Positions 45,846 to 55,800 of a stretch of 64,000 bases of DNA are shown in pieces. The first letter of the stretch is position 1. The number at the start of each line of letters is the position of its first letter. The translations under genes were made by a program, and so were the position numbers. The notes below the pieces were generated by a model. That model was not told the DNA's origin, did no database searches, and saw only the letters and a list, made by a program, of their open reading frames with translations. Origin of the DNA: JAGQPD01 sp020426865 (GTDB lineage Bacteria; Planctomycetota; Planctomycetia; Pirellulales; Pirellulaceae); contig JAWKTN010000001.1 of assembly GCA_041399065.1 (NCBI GenBank), positions 372,001-436,000 on the forward strand. Reading direction: 5' to 3'.

Positions 45846-47129
45846 ATGTATCGATTGATTGTTCATTTATGCACGCCGAAGCGTCTGTTTCTGTTGGCCA
45901 TGCTGGCGCTTGTCGTATCCCCAACGTTGGTCGAGGGGCAAACGGGACCGGCGGCAGTGGTCGCTTCGCAGGTGGTTCAACGTCAGGTAACTCCGAAACA
46001 ACAGTTCGTGGCGACGGTCATGCCCGCGCGGCAGAGCACGGTGGGCAGCGCCGTGGATGGTCGGGTCCTCGATTTTTACGTCAACGACGGCCAGCATGTG
46101 ACGAAAGACCAACCGCTCGCTCAACTTCGTACCGAGACGCTTGAAATCGAGTTGGCCGCGGCCCAGGCGGAATTTGAGCTGCGACGACAGATGTTGGCTG
46201 AATTAGAGAATGGCACGCGTAAAGAGGAGATTGCACAGGCCAAGGCCCAGATGATCGCAGCGGAGTCGGCCGAGGAGTACGCGCGCATACGATTGGCTCG
46301 CGCCGAAAAACTGCGCGCGGGCAACGCCGGTTCGGTGGAGGAATACGACGAGGCGCGAAGCGGCTATCAAGCGGCCGCACAGTCCCACATTGCGGCCCAG
46401 CAAGCATATGCGATGGCGGTCGAGGGTCCCCGGGTCGAAAAAATTGCTCAGGCAAAAGCCAGTCTCGACGTGCAGGCCGCACAGATTCGTTCGATCGAAG
46501 ACCGCATTGGCAAACACACGATCCGTTCGCCATTCGACGGATTTGTCTCTGCCGAACATACCGAAAAAGGAGCCTGGGTAACGCAGGGAGGGCTCGTTGC
46601 GTCTGTGATTGAATTGGACCCGGTGGAAGTGGAAGTGTTTGTACCGGAAGAGTTCATTCGCTTCATCCACATCGGCGGTGCATGTGAGATAATGCTGGAT
46701 GCGCTGCCGGGCGAAACGTACGAGGGAACGGTAGCACGGATCGTTCCCCAGGCCAATGTCCGCTCGCGCACGTTCCCCGTGAAAGTCACCGTACCGAATC
46801 GCGAGGTTGACGGCGATCTCCAACTGAAGGCCGGCATGTTGGCCCACGTTTCGCTCCCATCGTCGGAACCTGCGACGGTCGTCTTGGTACCGAAAGACGC
46901 GTTGGTGCTTGGTGGTGCAGCTCCGATCGTCTATGTGGTGAGCGAAGACAAAACGGTGCGTCCCGTACCCGTCAAGACATCGTTTGCTGACGGATCATAC
47001 ATGGCGATACAAGGACAGCTTCAGCCCGGAGACTTAGTGGTTGTGACCGGCAACGAACGCTTACGGCCAGGGGCGGAAATCCTGGTGACCCGTGAAGTTG
47101 ACGGCGACGGCAACACCTTGGAAAAATAA
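45846..47129 (+). CDS. RND efflux pump periplasmic adaptor (membrane fusion protein)
   Basis: 427 residues. A signal peptide (KRLFLLAMLALVVSPTLVEG) precedes the lipoyl half VVQRQVTPKQQFVATVMPARQSTVGSAVDGRV. The helical hairpin covers about residues 95-215 (AAQAEFELRRQMLAELENG). The second lipoyl half IRSPFDGFVSAEHTEKGAWV and the beta-barrel AGMLAHVSLPS follow. The domain order is that of AcrA/HlyD-type adaptors, which join an RND permease to an outer-membrane channel. The permease gene follows five bases later. No outer-membrane channel gene is present nearby, so that part must come from elsewhere. Confidence 0.92.
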   Translation: MYRLIVHLCTPKRLFLLAMLALVVSPTLVEGQTGPAAVVASQVVQRQVTPKQQFVATVMPARQSTVGSAVDGRVLDFYVNDGQHVTKDQPLAQLRTETLEIELAAAQAEFELRRQMLAELENGTRKEEIAQAKAQMIAAESAEEYARIRLARAEKLRAGNAGSVEEYDEARSGYQAAAQSHIAAQQAYAMAVEGPRVEKIAQAKASLDVQAAQIRSIEDRIGKHTIRSPFDGFVSAEHTEKGAWVTQGGLVASVIELDPVEVEVFVPEEFIRFIHIGGACEIMLDALPGETYEGTVARIVPQANVRSRTFPVKVTVPNREVDGDLQLKAGMLAHVSLPSSEPATVVLVPKDALVLGGAAPIVYVVSEDKTVRPVPVKTSFADGSYMAIQGQLQPGDLVVVTGNERLRPGAEILVTREVDGDGNTLEK

Positions 47130-47134
47130 CACGT

Positions 47135-50100
47135 ATGCACCCAATACAAGCCTGCCTGCACAATCCGGTCAAGGTCGCCGTCGGCGCGCTGCTGCTGGCG
47201 TTGTTCGGATTCATCGCCATCTTTCGGATGCCGATGCAGTTGATCCCCGAAGTCGAAACGCCCACCATCACGATTGAGACGCGGTGGCCGGGTGCAAGCC
47301 CGCAGGAAGTGGAACGGGAGATCATTCAAGAGCAGGAAGAACAGCTGAAAAGCGTCGAAGGTGTCTCGAAGATGACATCCGAGTCGATGGATTCGATGGG
47401 GCGGATTACCATGGAATTCACGGTCGGCGCGAACATGGAAGAGACGCTGCTGAAAGTCAATAGTCGGTTGCAGCAGGTCCCGCAATATCCGGAAGACGCG
47501 GACGAACCGGTGATCAGCACGTCCAGTGCGTCCGACCGGCCAATCGCGTGGTTCATCTTAGGCGCGCGACGCCCGTCGAAAGAAAAGATTGCCGAATTCA
47601 TGGTCGCCCATCCCGAGTTGAAGGATGAGCTCGCTCGCATCGACTCGACGCCCAACCCAGGTTTGGCCATGCTGCGACTGCGCAAACTTGCGGAAAAACA
47701 ACCTGCAGCTACGGAACTGCTTCCCAAAGATGTCGACGTGGCGAAACTTCGCCGGTTCTGCGAAGACGTGATCGAGGCAAGATTCGAGCGAGTACCGGGC
47801 GTGTCCAACTCGAATGTCATGGGGGGACTTGACGAAGAAATGCAAGTGATCGTCGACCCCCAACGGCTCGCGGCCCGGCAGCTGACCATCGCACAACTCC
47901 GGCAGCGACTGCGTGATCAAAACAAAGACACATCGGGGGGCGACTTCTGGGAAAACAAGCGCCGGTACGTCGTACGGACGCTCAGCCAATTCGACACCCC
48001 CGAGGATGTCGAGAATGTCGTGGTGGCCGTGCAGGACAACGTTCCCGTATTCCTGAAGGACGTGGCGGAGGTCCGTTTGGGATACAAGAAACCGGATGGC
48101 ATGGTGCGCCGCTTTGGAACATCGAGTATCGCAATCAACGTCCTCCGTGAGAACGGCGCCAACGTCCTGGACGTGATGGCTGGCCTTCGCGACGCCAACG
48201 CGGAATTGAATGACGATGTGCTGCGTGAGCAAGGACTGCAATTGACTCAGGTGTATGACGAAACCGAATACATCTATTCGTCGGTGGGGCTCGTCAACAG
48301 TAACATTATTATCGGTAGTGCACTGACCATGATGGTGCTGATGTTGTTCTTGCACTTGGGCGTTCGGACGCTTCTGTTCGCGCCTTTGATCGGTATTTCG
48401 GCGGTGGCGTCGATCTTTATTTCGCCCTGGTTGTTTGTAATGACCGTTGCCTTGATTGTGCTGTGCGGCTTCTGGTTCGCGCGTGGCGCGTTGGTCGTGG
48501 GACTGGCGATTCCCACAAGCATCATTGGCACTTTCTTGATGTTGAATCTGATGGGCCGTTCACTCAATGTGATCAGCCTGGCCGGAATGGCTTTTGCGGT
48601 CGGTATGTTAGTGGACAATGCCGTGGTCGTGTTGGAGAACATCTACCGGCATCGTCAGCTGGGACGACAGCCGTTCGACGCGGCCTTCGTTGGCGCGAAG
48701 GAAGTGTGGGGCGCAGTGCTGGCGTCGACGTTGACGACGTTGGCTGTGTTCCTACCCGTGTTGTTCGTGGAAGAAGAGGCGGGACAATTGTTTCGCGATA
48801 TCGCGCTGGCGATCAGTTCTGCCGTTGGTCTGTCGCTGATCGTATCGATCACCTTGATCCCCACGGCTGCGGCCAGGCTGTTGAGCGCCACCGATTCGAA
48901 TCTCAATCGCGAGTCCATGCTGCACCAGGAAGGAACCAACGCAATCGAACGCGCCTTCAATGCCTTCGGAACCATGTTTGTCGACGGCGTTGTGAACCTC
49001 AATCACTGGACGCAACGGGGCGTGATCCGACGCATCGCGGTCGTGATTCTGCTCACAGCCGCGTCGGTCGTCCTCAGCATCTGGTTATGGCCGAAGGTGG
49101 AGTACCTACCAACCGGCAATCGCAACCTGGTCTTTGGCATTGTCCTGCCGCCACCCGGCTACAATTTGGACGAACTGGTCAAGTTGGGCCAGGTTGTTGA
49201 GGACGAGCTGCGACCTTACTGGGACGTGGATCCTGAAAGCGACGAGGCGAAACAACTGAAGTATCCACCGATCGCGGACTTTTTTTATGTGGCCCGAGGG
49301 CGGCAAGTGTTTATTGGCGTTCGAGCGGCGGACGCCACGCGCGCCGGCGATTTGGTCCCGTTAATCCAGGATATCCGCACGAAGTTGCCCGGAAGTTTTC
49401 TGGTGGCCAAGCAATCGAGTCTCTTCGAACGTGGTCTGACGGCAGGACGGACGGTTGAGGTAGAGATCACGGGACCGCAATTGCCTCAGCTGGTCGGCAT
49501 TGGCGGGCAGATGATGGGCGTGTTGATGAACCCGGTCGATCCGTTGATCAAGGAGGCACAAGCCCGACCGGTTCCCAGCTTGGACCTTTCCAGTCCTGAG
49601 ATGCACGTCACACCAAAAGTCATCGCCGCCCAATCGCTGGGCGTGAACGCTTCGGAATTGGGATACGCCGTCGATGCGCTGGTCGACGGTGCCTACGCCA
49701 CAGACTATTTCGTGGGCGGTGACAAGATCGACCTGACGATCAAGGGGACGGAAAAAACGGTTGAGCGTTCGCAGGACCTCGACCAACTGCCGATTGCTAC
49801 GCCGACAGGCGAGCTTGTATCGCTCAATACACTGGCCGGCGTCCAGATGTCAAGCGGTCCCGAACAAGTGAATCATCGTGAGCGTCAGCGGGCCATCACC
49901 ATTGAGGTGTCACCGCCACCGACGATGGCGTTGGAGGACGCCATGCAACTGATCGACGACAAGCTGATATCGCCGCTGAAGGACCAAGGTCAATTGCGCG
50001 GAGGCTACCGTGTAACACTTAGCGGTACGGCCGACAAACTTAGAGACACCTGGATGGCACTTCGCTGGAATGTCGTCCTGGCTCTGCTGATTACGTACTT

Positions 50101-50665
50101 GCTGATGGCAGCGCTCTTCGAGTCGTGGGTCTATCCGTTCGTGATCATCCTCAGCGTACCGCTGGGTGCCGTCGGTGGCATTGCCGCGTTGCGATTGTTG
50201 GATCTCTACCTGCGCTACACGGGACAACAGCCACAAAGCCTGGACGTGCTGACGATGCTCGGGTTCGTGATCCTGATCGGCACCGTTGTCAATAACGCGA
50301 TTCTGATCGTGCATCAAGGTCTGAACCTGATGCGCGAAGAGGGAATGCCTCCGAATCTTGCGATCGTCGAAAGTGTCCGCACGCGGATTCGCCCGATTTT
50401 CATGACCACCCTCACGACGCTTCTGGGCCTGTCGCCACTGGTGTTGTTCCCGGGTGCCGGCAGCGAATTGTATCGGGGGCTCGGTAGTGTGGTGCTGGGC
50501 GGATTGCTAGTGTCCACAATCTTCACGCTCGTCTTCGTTCCCACGTTGTTCAGCCTGATGCTGCAACTGAAAGGGAACTTGACACGAACGCTCGGTTTCA
50601 CCCATCACACCCCGGTGAACGACGAATTTGCGGACGAAGTCGAGGTTGCCCGGGCAGCCATCTGA
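47135..50665 (+). CDS. RND efflux permease (AcrB family)
   Basis: 1176 residues with the RND layout of two sets of membrane segments separated by large periplasmic loops. GASPQEVEREIIQEQEEQLKSVEGVSKM is the porter-domain opening. LNLMGRSLNVISLAGMAFAVGMLVDNAVVVLENIYRH is the conserved TM4 motif with the proton-relay aspartate (LVDNA). FVILIGTVVNNAILIVHQGL is the corresponding second-half TM10 motif. The protein is longer than AcrB (about 1050), mainly from an extended loop before TM2 (around LRKLAEKQPAATELLPKD). Proton-driven drug, metabolite or metal export is likely, with substrate unknown. Confidence 0.93.
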   Translation: MHPIQACLHNPVKVAVGALLLALFGFIAIFRMPMQLIPEVETPTITIETRWPGASPQEVEREIIQEQEEQLKSVEGVSKMTSESMDSMGRITMEFTVGANMEETLLKVNSRLQQVPQYPEDADEPVISTSSASDRPIAWFILGARRPSKEKIAEFMVAHPELKDELARIDSTPNPGLAMLRLRKLAEKQPAATELLPKDVDVAKLRRFCEDVIEARFERVPGVSNSNVMGGLDEEMQVIVDPQRLAARQLTIAQLRQRLRDQNKDTSGGDFWENKRRYVVRTLSQFDTPEDVENVVVAVQDNVPVFLKDVAEVRLGYKKPDGMVRRFGTSSIAINVLRENGANVLDVMAGLRDANAELNDDVLREQGLQLTQVYDETEYIYSSVGLVNSNIIIGSALTMMVLMLFLHLGVRTLLFAPLIGISAVASIFISPWLFVMTVALIVLCGFWFARGALVVGLAIPTSIIGTFLMLNLMGRSLNVISLAGMAFAVGMLVDNAVVVLENIYRHRQLGRQPFDAAFVGAKEVWGAVLASTLTTLAVFLPVLFVEEEAGQLFRDIALAISSAVGLSLIVSITLIPTAAARLLSATDSNLNRESMLHQEGTNAIERAFNAFGTMFVDGVVNLNHWTQRGVIRRIAVVILLTAASVVLSIWLWPKVEYLPTGNRNLVFGIVLPPPGYNLDELVKLGQVVEDELRPYWDVDPESDEAKQLKYPPIADFFYVARGRQVFIGVRAADATRAGDLVPLIQDIRTKLPGSFLVAKQSSLFERGLTAGRTVEVEITGPQLPQLVGIGGQMMGVLMNPVDPLIKEAQARPVPSLDLSSPEMHVTPKVIAAQSLGVNASELGYAVDALVDGAYATDYFVGGDKIDLTIKGTEKTVERSQDLDQLPIATPTGELVSLNTLAGVQMSSGPEQVNHRERQRAITIEVSPPPTMALEDAMQLIDDKLISPLKDQGQLRGGYRVTLSGTADKLRDTWMALRWNVVLALLITYLLMAALFESWVYPFVIILSVPLGAVGGIAALRLLDLYLRYTGQQPQSLDVLTMLGFVILIGTVVNNAILIVHQGLNLMREEGMPPNLAIVESVRTRIRPIFMTTLTTLLGLSPLVLFPGAGSELYRGLGSVVLGGLLVSTIFTLVFVPTLFSLMLQLKGNLTRTLGFTHHTPVNDEFADEVEVARAAI

Positions 50666-50885
50666 GGCGACGCGCTTCGGGCGACCATTTCCGGTACCAT
50701 TTTCCGCCTTGCCCCGCCGGGAATTTCGGGCTTGAATCGCTCCGAATTCTCAGTTTTTGATTATGATGGGTTCGAAGCCTACAAACTTGGCGGATGTGGA
50801 TCGGCCCCGCAATAACGCGAGTGGGATACGACATGTAGGCGTAGCCAGAGTTAGATTCCGACACAATTAACTGCGGAGTAGCGGC

Positions 50886-51794
50886 ATGAGGGGAAAGCGG
50901 TATCTTCGGACAATTTGCATCCGTTGCCGGACCAGGGATATTCGGACACTGATGGTGTTGGTGGGACTCGTGTTGTTCTCGACGACTACCTGTTCGGCGA
51001 TCTCGCTGGACCAGATCGATGACTTTCAAAGCGGGAGCACATTGGGCTGGCAGGGGGGATCTCCGAGTGCCGTGGCAAATGCCGGGCCTAATGGGGCTGG
51101 GGATTTTGCTCTGCGTCAGGTCGCAACGGGATCGGGCGGCTTTGGAAGCCGGCTGATCGTTCACAACAGTGCTCAATGGCAGGGGGACTGGACCGCCGCT
51201 GGCATCGAACAGATTTCACTCGATGTCCGTAATCCCAACAACATTCCACTGTCGCTGCGCCTAGGGATTGCTGGCCCCGGCGGCGTCAGCGGTGGCGGAA
51301 CCGGAGACGTGTGGGTCACCCCCCCGATGTCCATTCCCACTGGTGATGTTTGGCAAACGGTAGTCTTCGACGTCGCACCGGACAATTGGATCAATGCCGA
51401 TCTTGGTACAGACATCAACGCGGCGTTGGCGGCGGTCAGCGAGATGCGAATTTTGCACAATGCGAATGTCGATTATCGGGGAGCGGTTGTCAACGCTTCC
51501 ATGTTCATTGACAACATCAAACCGCTTGCGGCGGTAATAGGATTGCCGGGGGATTACAACGGCAATGGCTCGGTCGACGCGGCCGACTACACCGTATGGA
51601 AGGACAATTTTGGCTCGTCGTCGGACCTGGCGGCCGATGGCAACGGTAACGGCACCATCGACGCAGCCGACTATACGGTTTGGAAAGATAACTTTGGAAA
51701 CGGCGGTCCGGGGATTACCGCCGTCCCGGAACCAACATCATGGATTTCGCTACTCGTTGTGGCGGCAGCCATCTATTCGCAACGGCGCCGCTAG
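50886..51794 (+). CDS. PEP-CTERM protein with two dockerin-like repeats
   Basis: 302 residues. A signal peptide (MVLVGLVLFSTTTCSA) precedes a beta-sandwich domain that may bind carbohydrate (DDFQSGSTLGWQGG... onward). Two dockerin type I-like calcium repeats follow (DYNGNGSVDAADYTVWKDNFG and DGNGNGTIDAADYTVWKDNFG). The C terminus VPEPTSWISLLVVAAAIYSQRRR is a PEP-CTERM sorting signal. CGGAG seven or so bases upstream supports ATG 50886. It sits in its own interval after the efflux operon. Planctomycete dockerin-like repeats are widespread and need not mean cellulosomes. Confidence 0.85.
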   Translation: MRGKRYLRTICIRCRTRDIRTLMVLVGLVLFSTTTCSAISLDQIDDFQSGSTLGWQGGSPSAVANAGPNGAGDFALRQVATGSGGFGSRLIVHNSAQWQGDWTAAGIEQISLDVRNPNNIPLSLRLGIAGPGGVSGGGTGDVWVTPPMSIPTGDVWQTVVFDVAPDNWINADLGTDINAALAAVSEMRILHNANVDYRGAVVNASMFIDNIKPLAAVIGLPGDYNGNGSVDAADYTVWKDNFGSSSDLAADGNGNGTIDAADYTVWKDNFGNGGPGITAVPEPTSWISLLVVAAAIYSQRRR

Positions 51795-51926
51795 AGGCGA
51801 TTGTGGCGGCAACTCGATACAGGGCTTGGACTTTCGGCGAATCGCTTGGTTGACATCGCCGCTACTCGGCATTACCATCTGTAGTAGTCACTTGGTGACT
51901 GTGAACAGAGGCAATGAGAGGGTCCC

Positions 51927-53585
51927 ATGTCTTGGCAGATCGCCACATCCGGGCTACCGGTGCGCAGCGTTTCGTTCGTGCTGGTTTTCATCATTGTCGT
52001 CGGGGTAGGTCCCGAACCGGCAAGCGCTTTGGATCCGTCCAGCCCGCAAGTTCGCTCGATGATTGGGCGGGCAAAGACGTATCTTGAATCACGTCAGGCG
52101 GAGGAATCGCGGCTGGGTGGTCGTTGCCTGGTCGGGGCCGTGTTCATGAAGGACGGCCAAAAGAATCATCCGCTGGTGATGGAAGCCGTGGAGGCGTGTC
52201 GGGAGGCATCACGGGCGACGGACGTCAGCTACGACGTGTACAGCCTGGGAATCTCGATCATGTTCCTGGTCGATTTGGACAGTGAGGAGTACCGTTCCGA
52301 GATCCAACGGTTGCTGGACCGGTTGATGCGGATCCAGAAGGACTTTGGCGGCTGGGGTTACACGAGTGGCCCAAGCGTACTCACTGGCGACACATCCATG
52401 ACACAATATGCCGTCCTCGCGTTGTGGACGTCGCATCAACGCGGATATGTACGTTCGTCCGAGCCGGTACAGCGAGTTGCGGCCTGGCTACTGCGAACGC
52501 AGGACCCCAGCGGAGCGTGGGGATACCAAGGGAGGGACCCGGGCGAATACACGCGCATTGAACAATCCGAGGTCCGCCACTCCTTGGCCGCGGCGGGACT
52601 GGGGAGCACGTACATGTGCGCCGATATGTTGGGGATGGCAAAATCGATGGTCGGCCGGCGGGGGCGTTCGTCGCCGGAAAACAGCGACGCGGAATTGCCA
52701 CCTGCGCTGAAGCTTGTTGTCGAAGAGAGCGGAACGAAGAAGCTGGCCGGAGGCCGAGTCGATCCGTCCGTACTGTCACGTGCGATACGCGATGGCAACA
52801 CTTGGTTTGAAAAGAACTTTACGATCAAGACCGAAGAGTGGAATTACTACTACCTTTACGGGCTGGAACGATACAAGAGTTTCCGAGAACTTGTCGAGGG
52901 ACAGGAGGATCCGGACCCAGCGTGGTACAATGCCGGAGTGGAGTTCTTGGCAAGTCGCCAGGCGCAGCACGGGGGCTGGGAAGACGCGCAAGGGGGAAAT
53001 GCCGTCTCCACCGCCTTTGCCGCATTGTTCTTGCTGCGAAGTACCAAGAAGACGATCTCCGAGGCTGGGCGCGACTACGGTCCCGGTACGCTGGCCGGGG
53101 GCCGCGGACTACCGACCGATCTGACCAACGTCCGGATTCGCGGTGGCAAGATCGTTCCCAAAGCCCTGGGGCTGTCTGCCAAAGAAGTCCTTGATGTCCT
53201 CGAGGATGCCGACGCCGAGGAACTGGACAAACTGGCCGATAACCCAGGCCATATCGTACTTAGCAATGACCCCGACGATCGTCAAAAAGAGATCCAACGG
53301 CTAGGCCGCCTGGTGCAGGGCGGAGACTATCAGTCGCGTCGAATGGCTGTCCAAGCACTGGCGAGACAACGCGACTTTGATTTGGTGCCTTTGTTCATCT
53401 ACGCCATTGGCGACGGCGACCCGCGTGTTTGCCGCGAGGCAATCGCGGCGTTACGGTTTGTCAGTCGAAAATTCGATGGTCGCGGTCTATCGGACGACCC
53501 CACATTCGAAGAAAAACTGGCGGTCAAAGAAGACTGGAAACAATGGTACTTGTCGGTCCGCCCTGACGCGGAATTTCTCGATTAG
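51927..53585 (+). CDS. Exported alpha/alpha-toroid (prenyltransferase/squalene-cyclase-like) repeat protein
   Basis: 552 residues. An N-terminal signal or anchor segment (VSFVLVFIIVVGVGPEPASA) precedes repeats with glycine-aromatic turns (FGGWGYTSG, SGAWGYQG, HGGWEDAQGGNAVSTAFAALFLL). These mark the toroid fold shared by terpene cyclases, prenyltransferases and complement-like proteins. The C-terminal 100 residues look HEAT-like (QALARQRDFDLVPLFIYAIGDGDPRVCREAIAAL). The DCTAE catalytic motif of true squalene cyclases is not seen, so it is probably a binding scaffold. GAGAGGG precedes ATG 51927. It is the first gene of the ExbBD cluster, with the next start 30 bases after its stop. Confidence 0.75.
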   Translation: MSWQIATSGLPVRSVSFVLVFIIVVGVGPEPASALDPSSPQVRSMIGRAKTYLESRQAEESRLGGRCLVGAVFMKDGQKNHPLVMEAVEACREASRATDVSYDVYSLGISIMFLVDLDSEEYRSEIQRLLDRLMRIQKDFGGWGYTSGPSVLTGDTSMTQYAVLALWTSHQRGYVRSSEPVQRVAAWLLRTQDPSGAWGYQGRDPGEYTRIEQSEVRHSLAAAGLGSTYMCADMLGMAKSMVGRRGRSSPENSDAELPPALKLVVEESGTKKLAGGRVDPSVLSRAIRDGNTWFEKNFTIKTEEWNYYYLYGLERYKSFRELVEGQEDPDPAWYNAGVEFLASRQAQHGGWEDAQGGNAVSTAFAALFLLRSTKKTISEAGRDYGPGTLAGGRGLPTDLTNVRIRGGKIVPKALGLSAKEVLDVLEDADAEELDKLADNPGHIVLSNDPDDRQKEIQRLGRLVQGGDYQSRRMAVQALARQRDFDLVPLFIYAIGDGDPRVCREAIAALRFVSRKFDGRGLSDDPTFEEKLAVKEDWKQWYLSVRPDAEFLD

Positions 53586-53615
53586 TAAAGGCCGCCGTGA
53601 TGTCGGCATGCAAAC

Positions 53616-54518
53616 GTGAATCCAACCCATCCGCACACCACCGATCTGGGAAGTGATCAACCTCCCGTCGCTCCAGTGAACCTGGCCGTTACCGCCTATG
53701 AGCGCACAGCCAGCACACTGGTGGCCTCCCTGATCATCACCGGTCTGGTCGTATTGCTACTGCTGATCATTTGGCTCACCTCACGATTGATGGCGACAGA
53801 GCAGTTGAGCCAAGTGGAGCTGATCGAACCGGTAGCGGGGCGGGGCGATCATGCCATGGGGGTCGCGCGGGACCTGGAAGCGCCGGGAGCGGAAGAGGTT
53901 GAAGATATTACGGAACCGGAACTACAAGCGACGCTGGAATCCGTTACCGACGTAATTTCGTCTCAAGCGGCCCAGCTCGATTCGCTCGACGCTTCCGACA
54001 CACTCGCCTCCAAAGGCCGCGGGCAGGGCGATAGTCGCCCGGCTGGTCCACTCGGCGAAGGGGAAGACATCGTCCCCCGCTGGGAACGGTGGGAGATTCG
54101 TTTTGAATCGACGAACCTGCGAGTCTACGCCAAGCAGCTTGATTTTTTCGGAATCGAATTGGCCGCGTTCGGCGGTTCCAGCTCGACGCTCCAATACGCG
54201 GCCAACCTATCCAGCGACCATCCAACTCAACGAACCGGCGATGCCGCGGACGAAAAACGCATCTACATGACGTGGCGGAACGGCCCGTTGAAACAAGCCG
54301 ACATCGACCTGCTGCACCAAGCCGGGATCGCCACCGAGGGCCGTATGACCGCCCAGTTCTATCCCCCCAAGACAGAGAACGTGCTGGCGGTCCTGGAAAA
54401 CCAGGCACTGAAAGGGCGCGATCTGAAGTCGGTCAAGAAGACCATTTTTGGAATTCGTCCCGCCGGCAGCGGCTACGAATTCTACGTCCTTGATCTGCAG
54501 TCTCGACTAACGGGATAA
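53616..54518 (+). CDS. Single-span envelope protein with TonB/TolA-like topology
   Basis: 300 residues starting at GTG. About 35 cytoplasmic residues precede a strong membrane span (TLVASLIITGLVVLLLLIIWL). An acidic, low-complexity periplasmic linker follows to about residue 150, then a folded C-terminal domain (RWERWEIRFESTNLRVYAKQL...IFGIRPAGSGYEFYVLDL). No TonB signature is visible, but the layout and the position directly before ExbB/ExbD genes are those of an energy-transducing partner. I do not recognise the C-terminal domain. Confidence 0.65.
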   Translation: MNPTHPHTTDLGSDQPPVAPVNLAVTAYERTASTLVASLIITGLVVLLLLIIWLTSRLMATEQLSQVELIEPVAGRGDHAMGVARDLEAPGAEEVEDITEPELQATLESVTDVISSQAAQLDSLDASDTLASKGRGQGDSRPAGPLGEGEDIVPRWERWEIRFESTNLRVYAKQLDFFGIELAAFGGSSSTLQYAANLSSDHPTQRTGDAADEKRIYMTWRNGPLKQADIDLLHQAGIATEGRMTAQFYPPKTENVLAVLENQALKGRDLKSVKKTIFGIRPAGSGYEFYVLDLQSRLTG

Positions 54519-54576
54519 TGAAAGCTTGGCAAACGATAGTGAGAGCGGAATCGCATGAGATTAACAAGGGGTGTCC

Positions 54577-55215
54577 ATGGATATTAGTAGCGTAACGAAC
54601 ATAGTCGGCAATTTGATGTACTTGGTGCTGCTGCTGATTGCCATGTGGGGTGCGTTTTGCGTGATCATGGTCTGGATGCGAGTTGCGCAGAAGCGATTCA
54701 GGAACGAACAGGAGCAGCACGAATTTCTGCAGACCATTGAGCGACCGCTGGCGCAGGGGGACTTCGACGGCGCTGCCGCCGCGTTGGACGGAGACCTGCG
54801 CGCCATGCCGCAACTGGCGCTATTGGCGATCCAGAACCGTGGCATCGGCTATGCACGCGTCCGGCAACTGGTGGCCGACCGCTTCCAACGTGATGTACTG
54901 GCTGATCTCGAACACCGCCTTAGCTGGGTCAATACCGTCATCAAGACGGCTCCGATGGTGGGCCTGCTTGGTACCGTGATGGGAATGATGGGCGCCTTCG
55001 GCAAGTTGGCCGGAAAGGCCAACGTCAAACCAGAAGTCCTGGCTGGCGACATCAGCCTGGCACTAATCACGACGGCTTGCGGCCTGGCGATCGCCATCCC
55101 ACTAGTACTCTGTACCGCAAGCATTAACGTCCGAATTCGCAAAATGGAAGACATGGTCGGCGCCGGTTTGACACGCTTTATGGACACGTTCCGTGAAGCC
55201 ATGGCGCGGTCGTAA
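54577..55215 (+). CDS. MotA/TolQ/ExbB proton-channel protein
   Basis: About 212 residues with three membrane segments. One is near the N terminus (NIVGNLMYLVLLLIAMWGAFCVIMVWM). The conserved pair is VIKTAPMVGLLGTVMGMMGAF and DISLALITTACGLAIAIPLVL. These are the ExbB/TolQ hallmarks, including the small-residue and Thr-lined channel helices. It forms a pentameric channel that uses the proton gradient with ExbD. AAGGGG precedes ATG 54577; GTG 54571 is an in-frame alternative. Two ExbD genes follow. Confidence 0.93.
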   Translation: MDISSVTNIVGNLMYLVLLLIAMWGAFCVIMVWMRVAQKRFRNEQEQHEFLQTIERPLAQGDFDGAAAALDGDLRAMPQLALLAIQNRGIGYARVRQLVADRFQRDVLADLEHRLSWVNTVIKTAPMVGLLGTVMGMMGAFGKLAGKANVKPEVLAGDISLALITTACGLAIAIPLVLCTASINVRIRKMEDMVGAGLTRFMDTFREAMARS

Positions 55216-55269
55216 AAACCTGACAGCCTGCATATCGTCCTCTGCTTGAATTCAATTGCACTCGCGACC

Positions 55270-55797
55270 ATGACTCACACGACCATGACGCAACCAGTTG
55301 ACAACATTCCGATTGCCCACGTCGACGTCGACGCCGAGGGGGCGGTATTGCCGCACCGACCGGTGCGCGATGACGGCGATATGGACATAACTCCCATGAT
55401 CGACATCACGTTCCTGTTGCTGATCTTCTTCATCGTGGCATCTCACATGGATGCCAACTCACAGGTAGAGCTCCCACCGGCGCGACATGCCGATGCCGTT
55501 ACCGCCAAAAATGCCGTAATTGTCACGATGTCCACGGGGAACGGCGATGTCGCACAGATTTACCTGGGCGACGGAGTCGACGACAATACGCTGGTCCGCA
55601 CGGATAGTCCACAGGATCAGGAAGCGGCGGTTACCGAATTCATTGACCAGCAAATGCACGGGGCGACTCCCAAAGAAAACGTCATCCTCAAGGCGTCGCG
55701 TAACGTCAAGTCCCGCGAGGTTTCGCGCATTGCTCGGGTCGTGGGGAGCGTCGCCGACGATGTCCACTTTTATGTTGCAGTGCTGGACGAAGGATAG
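55270..55797 (+). CDS. ExbD/TolR-type biopolymer transport protein
   Basis: About 175 residues. The single span DITPMIDITFLLLIFFIVAS carries the essential aspartate that conducts protons. The periplasmic domain contains KENVILKASRNVKSREVSRI, which fits the ExbD fold. The N-terminal cytoplasmic part is longer than usual (about 45 residues). The frame is open from TTG 55246; ATG 55270 and ATG 55285 are both possible starts. The stop is three bases before the next ExbD gene. Confidence 0.9.
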   Translation: MTHTTMTQPVDNIPIAHVDVDAEGAVLPHRPVRDDGDMDITPMIDITFLLLIFFIVASHMDANSQVELPPARHADAVTAKNAVIVTMSTGNGDVAQIYLGDGVDDNTLVRTDSPQDQEAAVTEFIDQQMHGATPKENVILKASRNVKSREVSRIARVVGSVADDVHFYVAVLDEG

Positions 55798-55800
55798 CCC

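Noticed and set aside
51927..53585. True squalene-hopene cyclase
   Set aside because: Toroid repeats are present, but the conserved acidic catalytic motif is not seen and the C terminus is HEAT-like.
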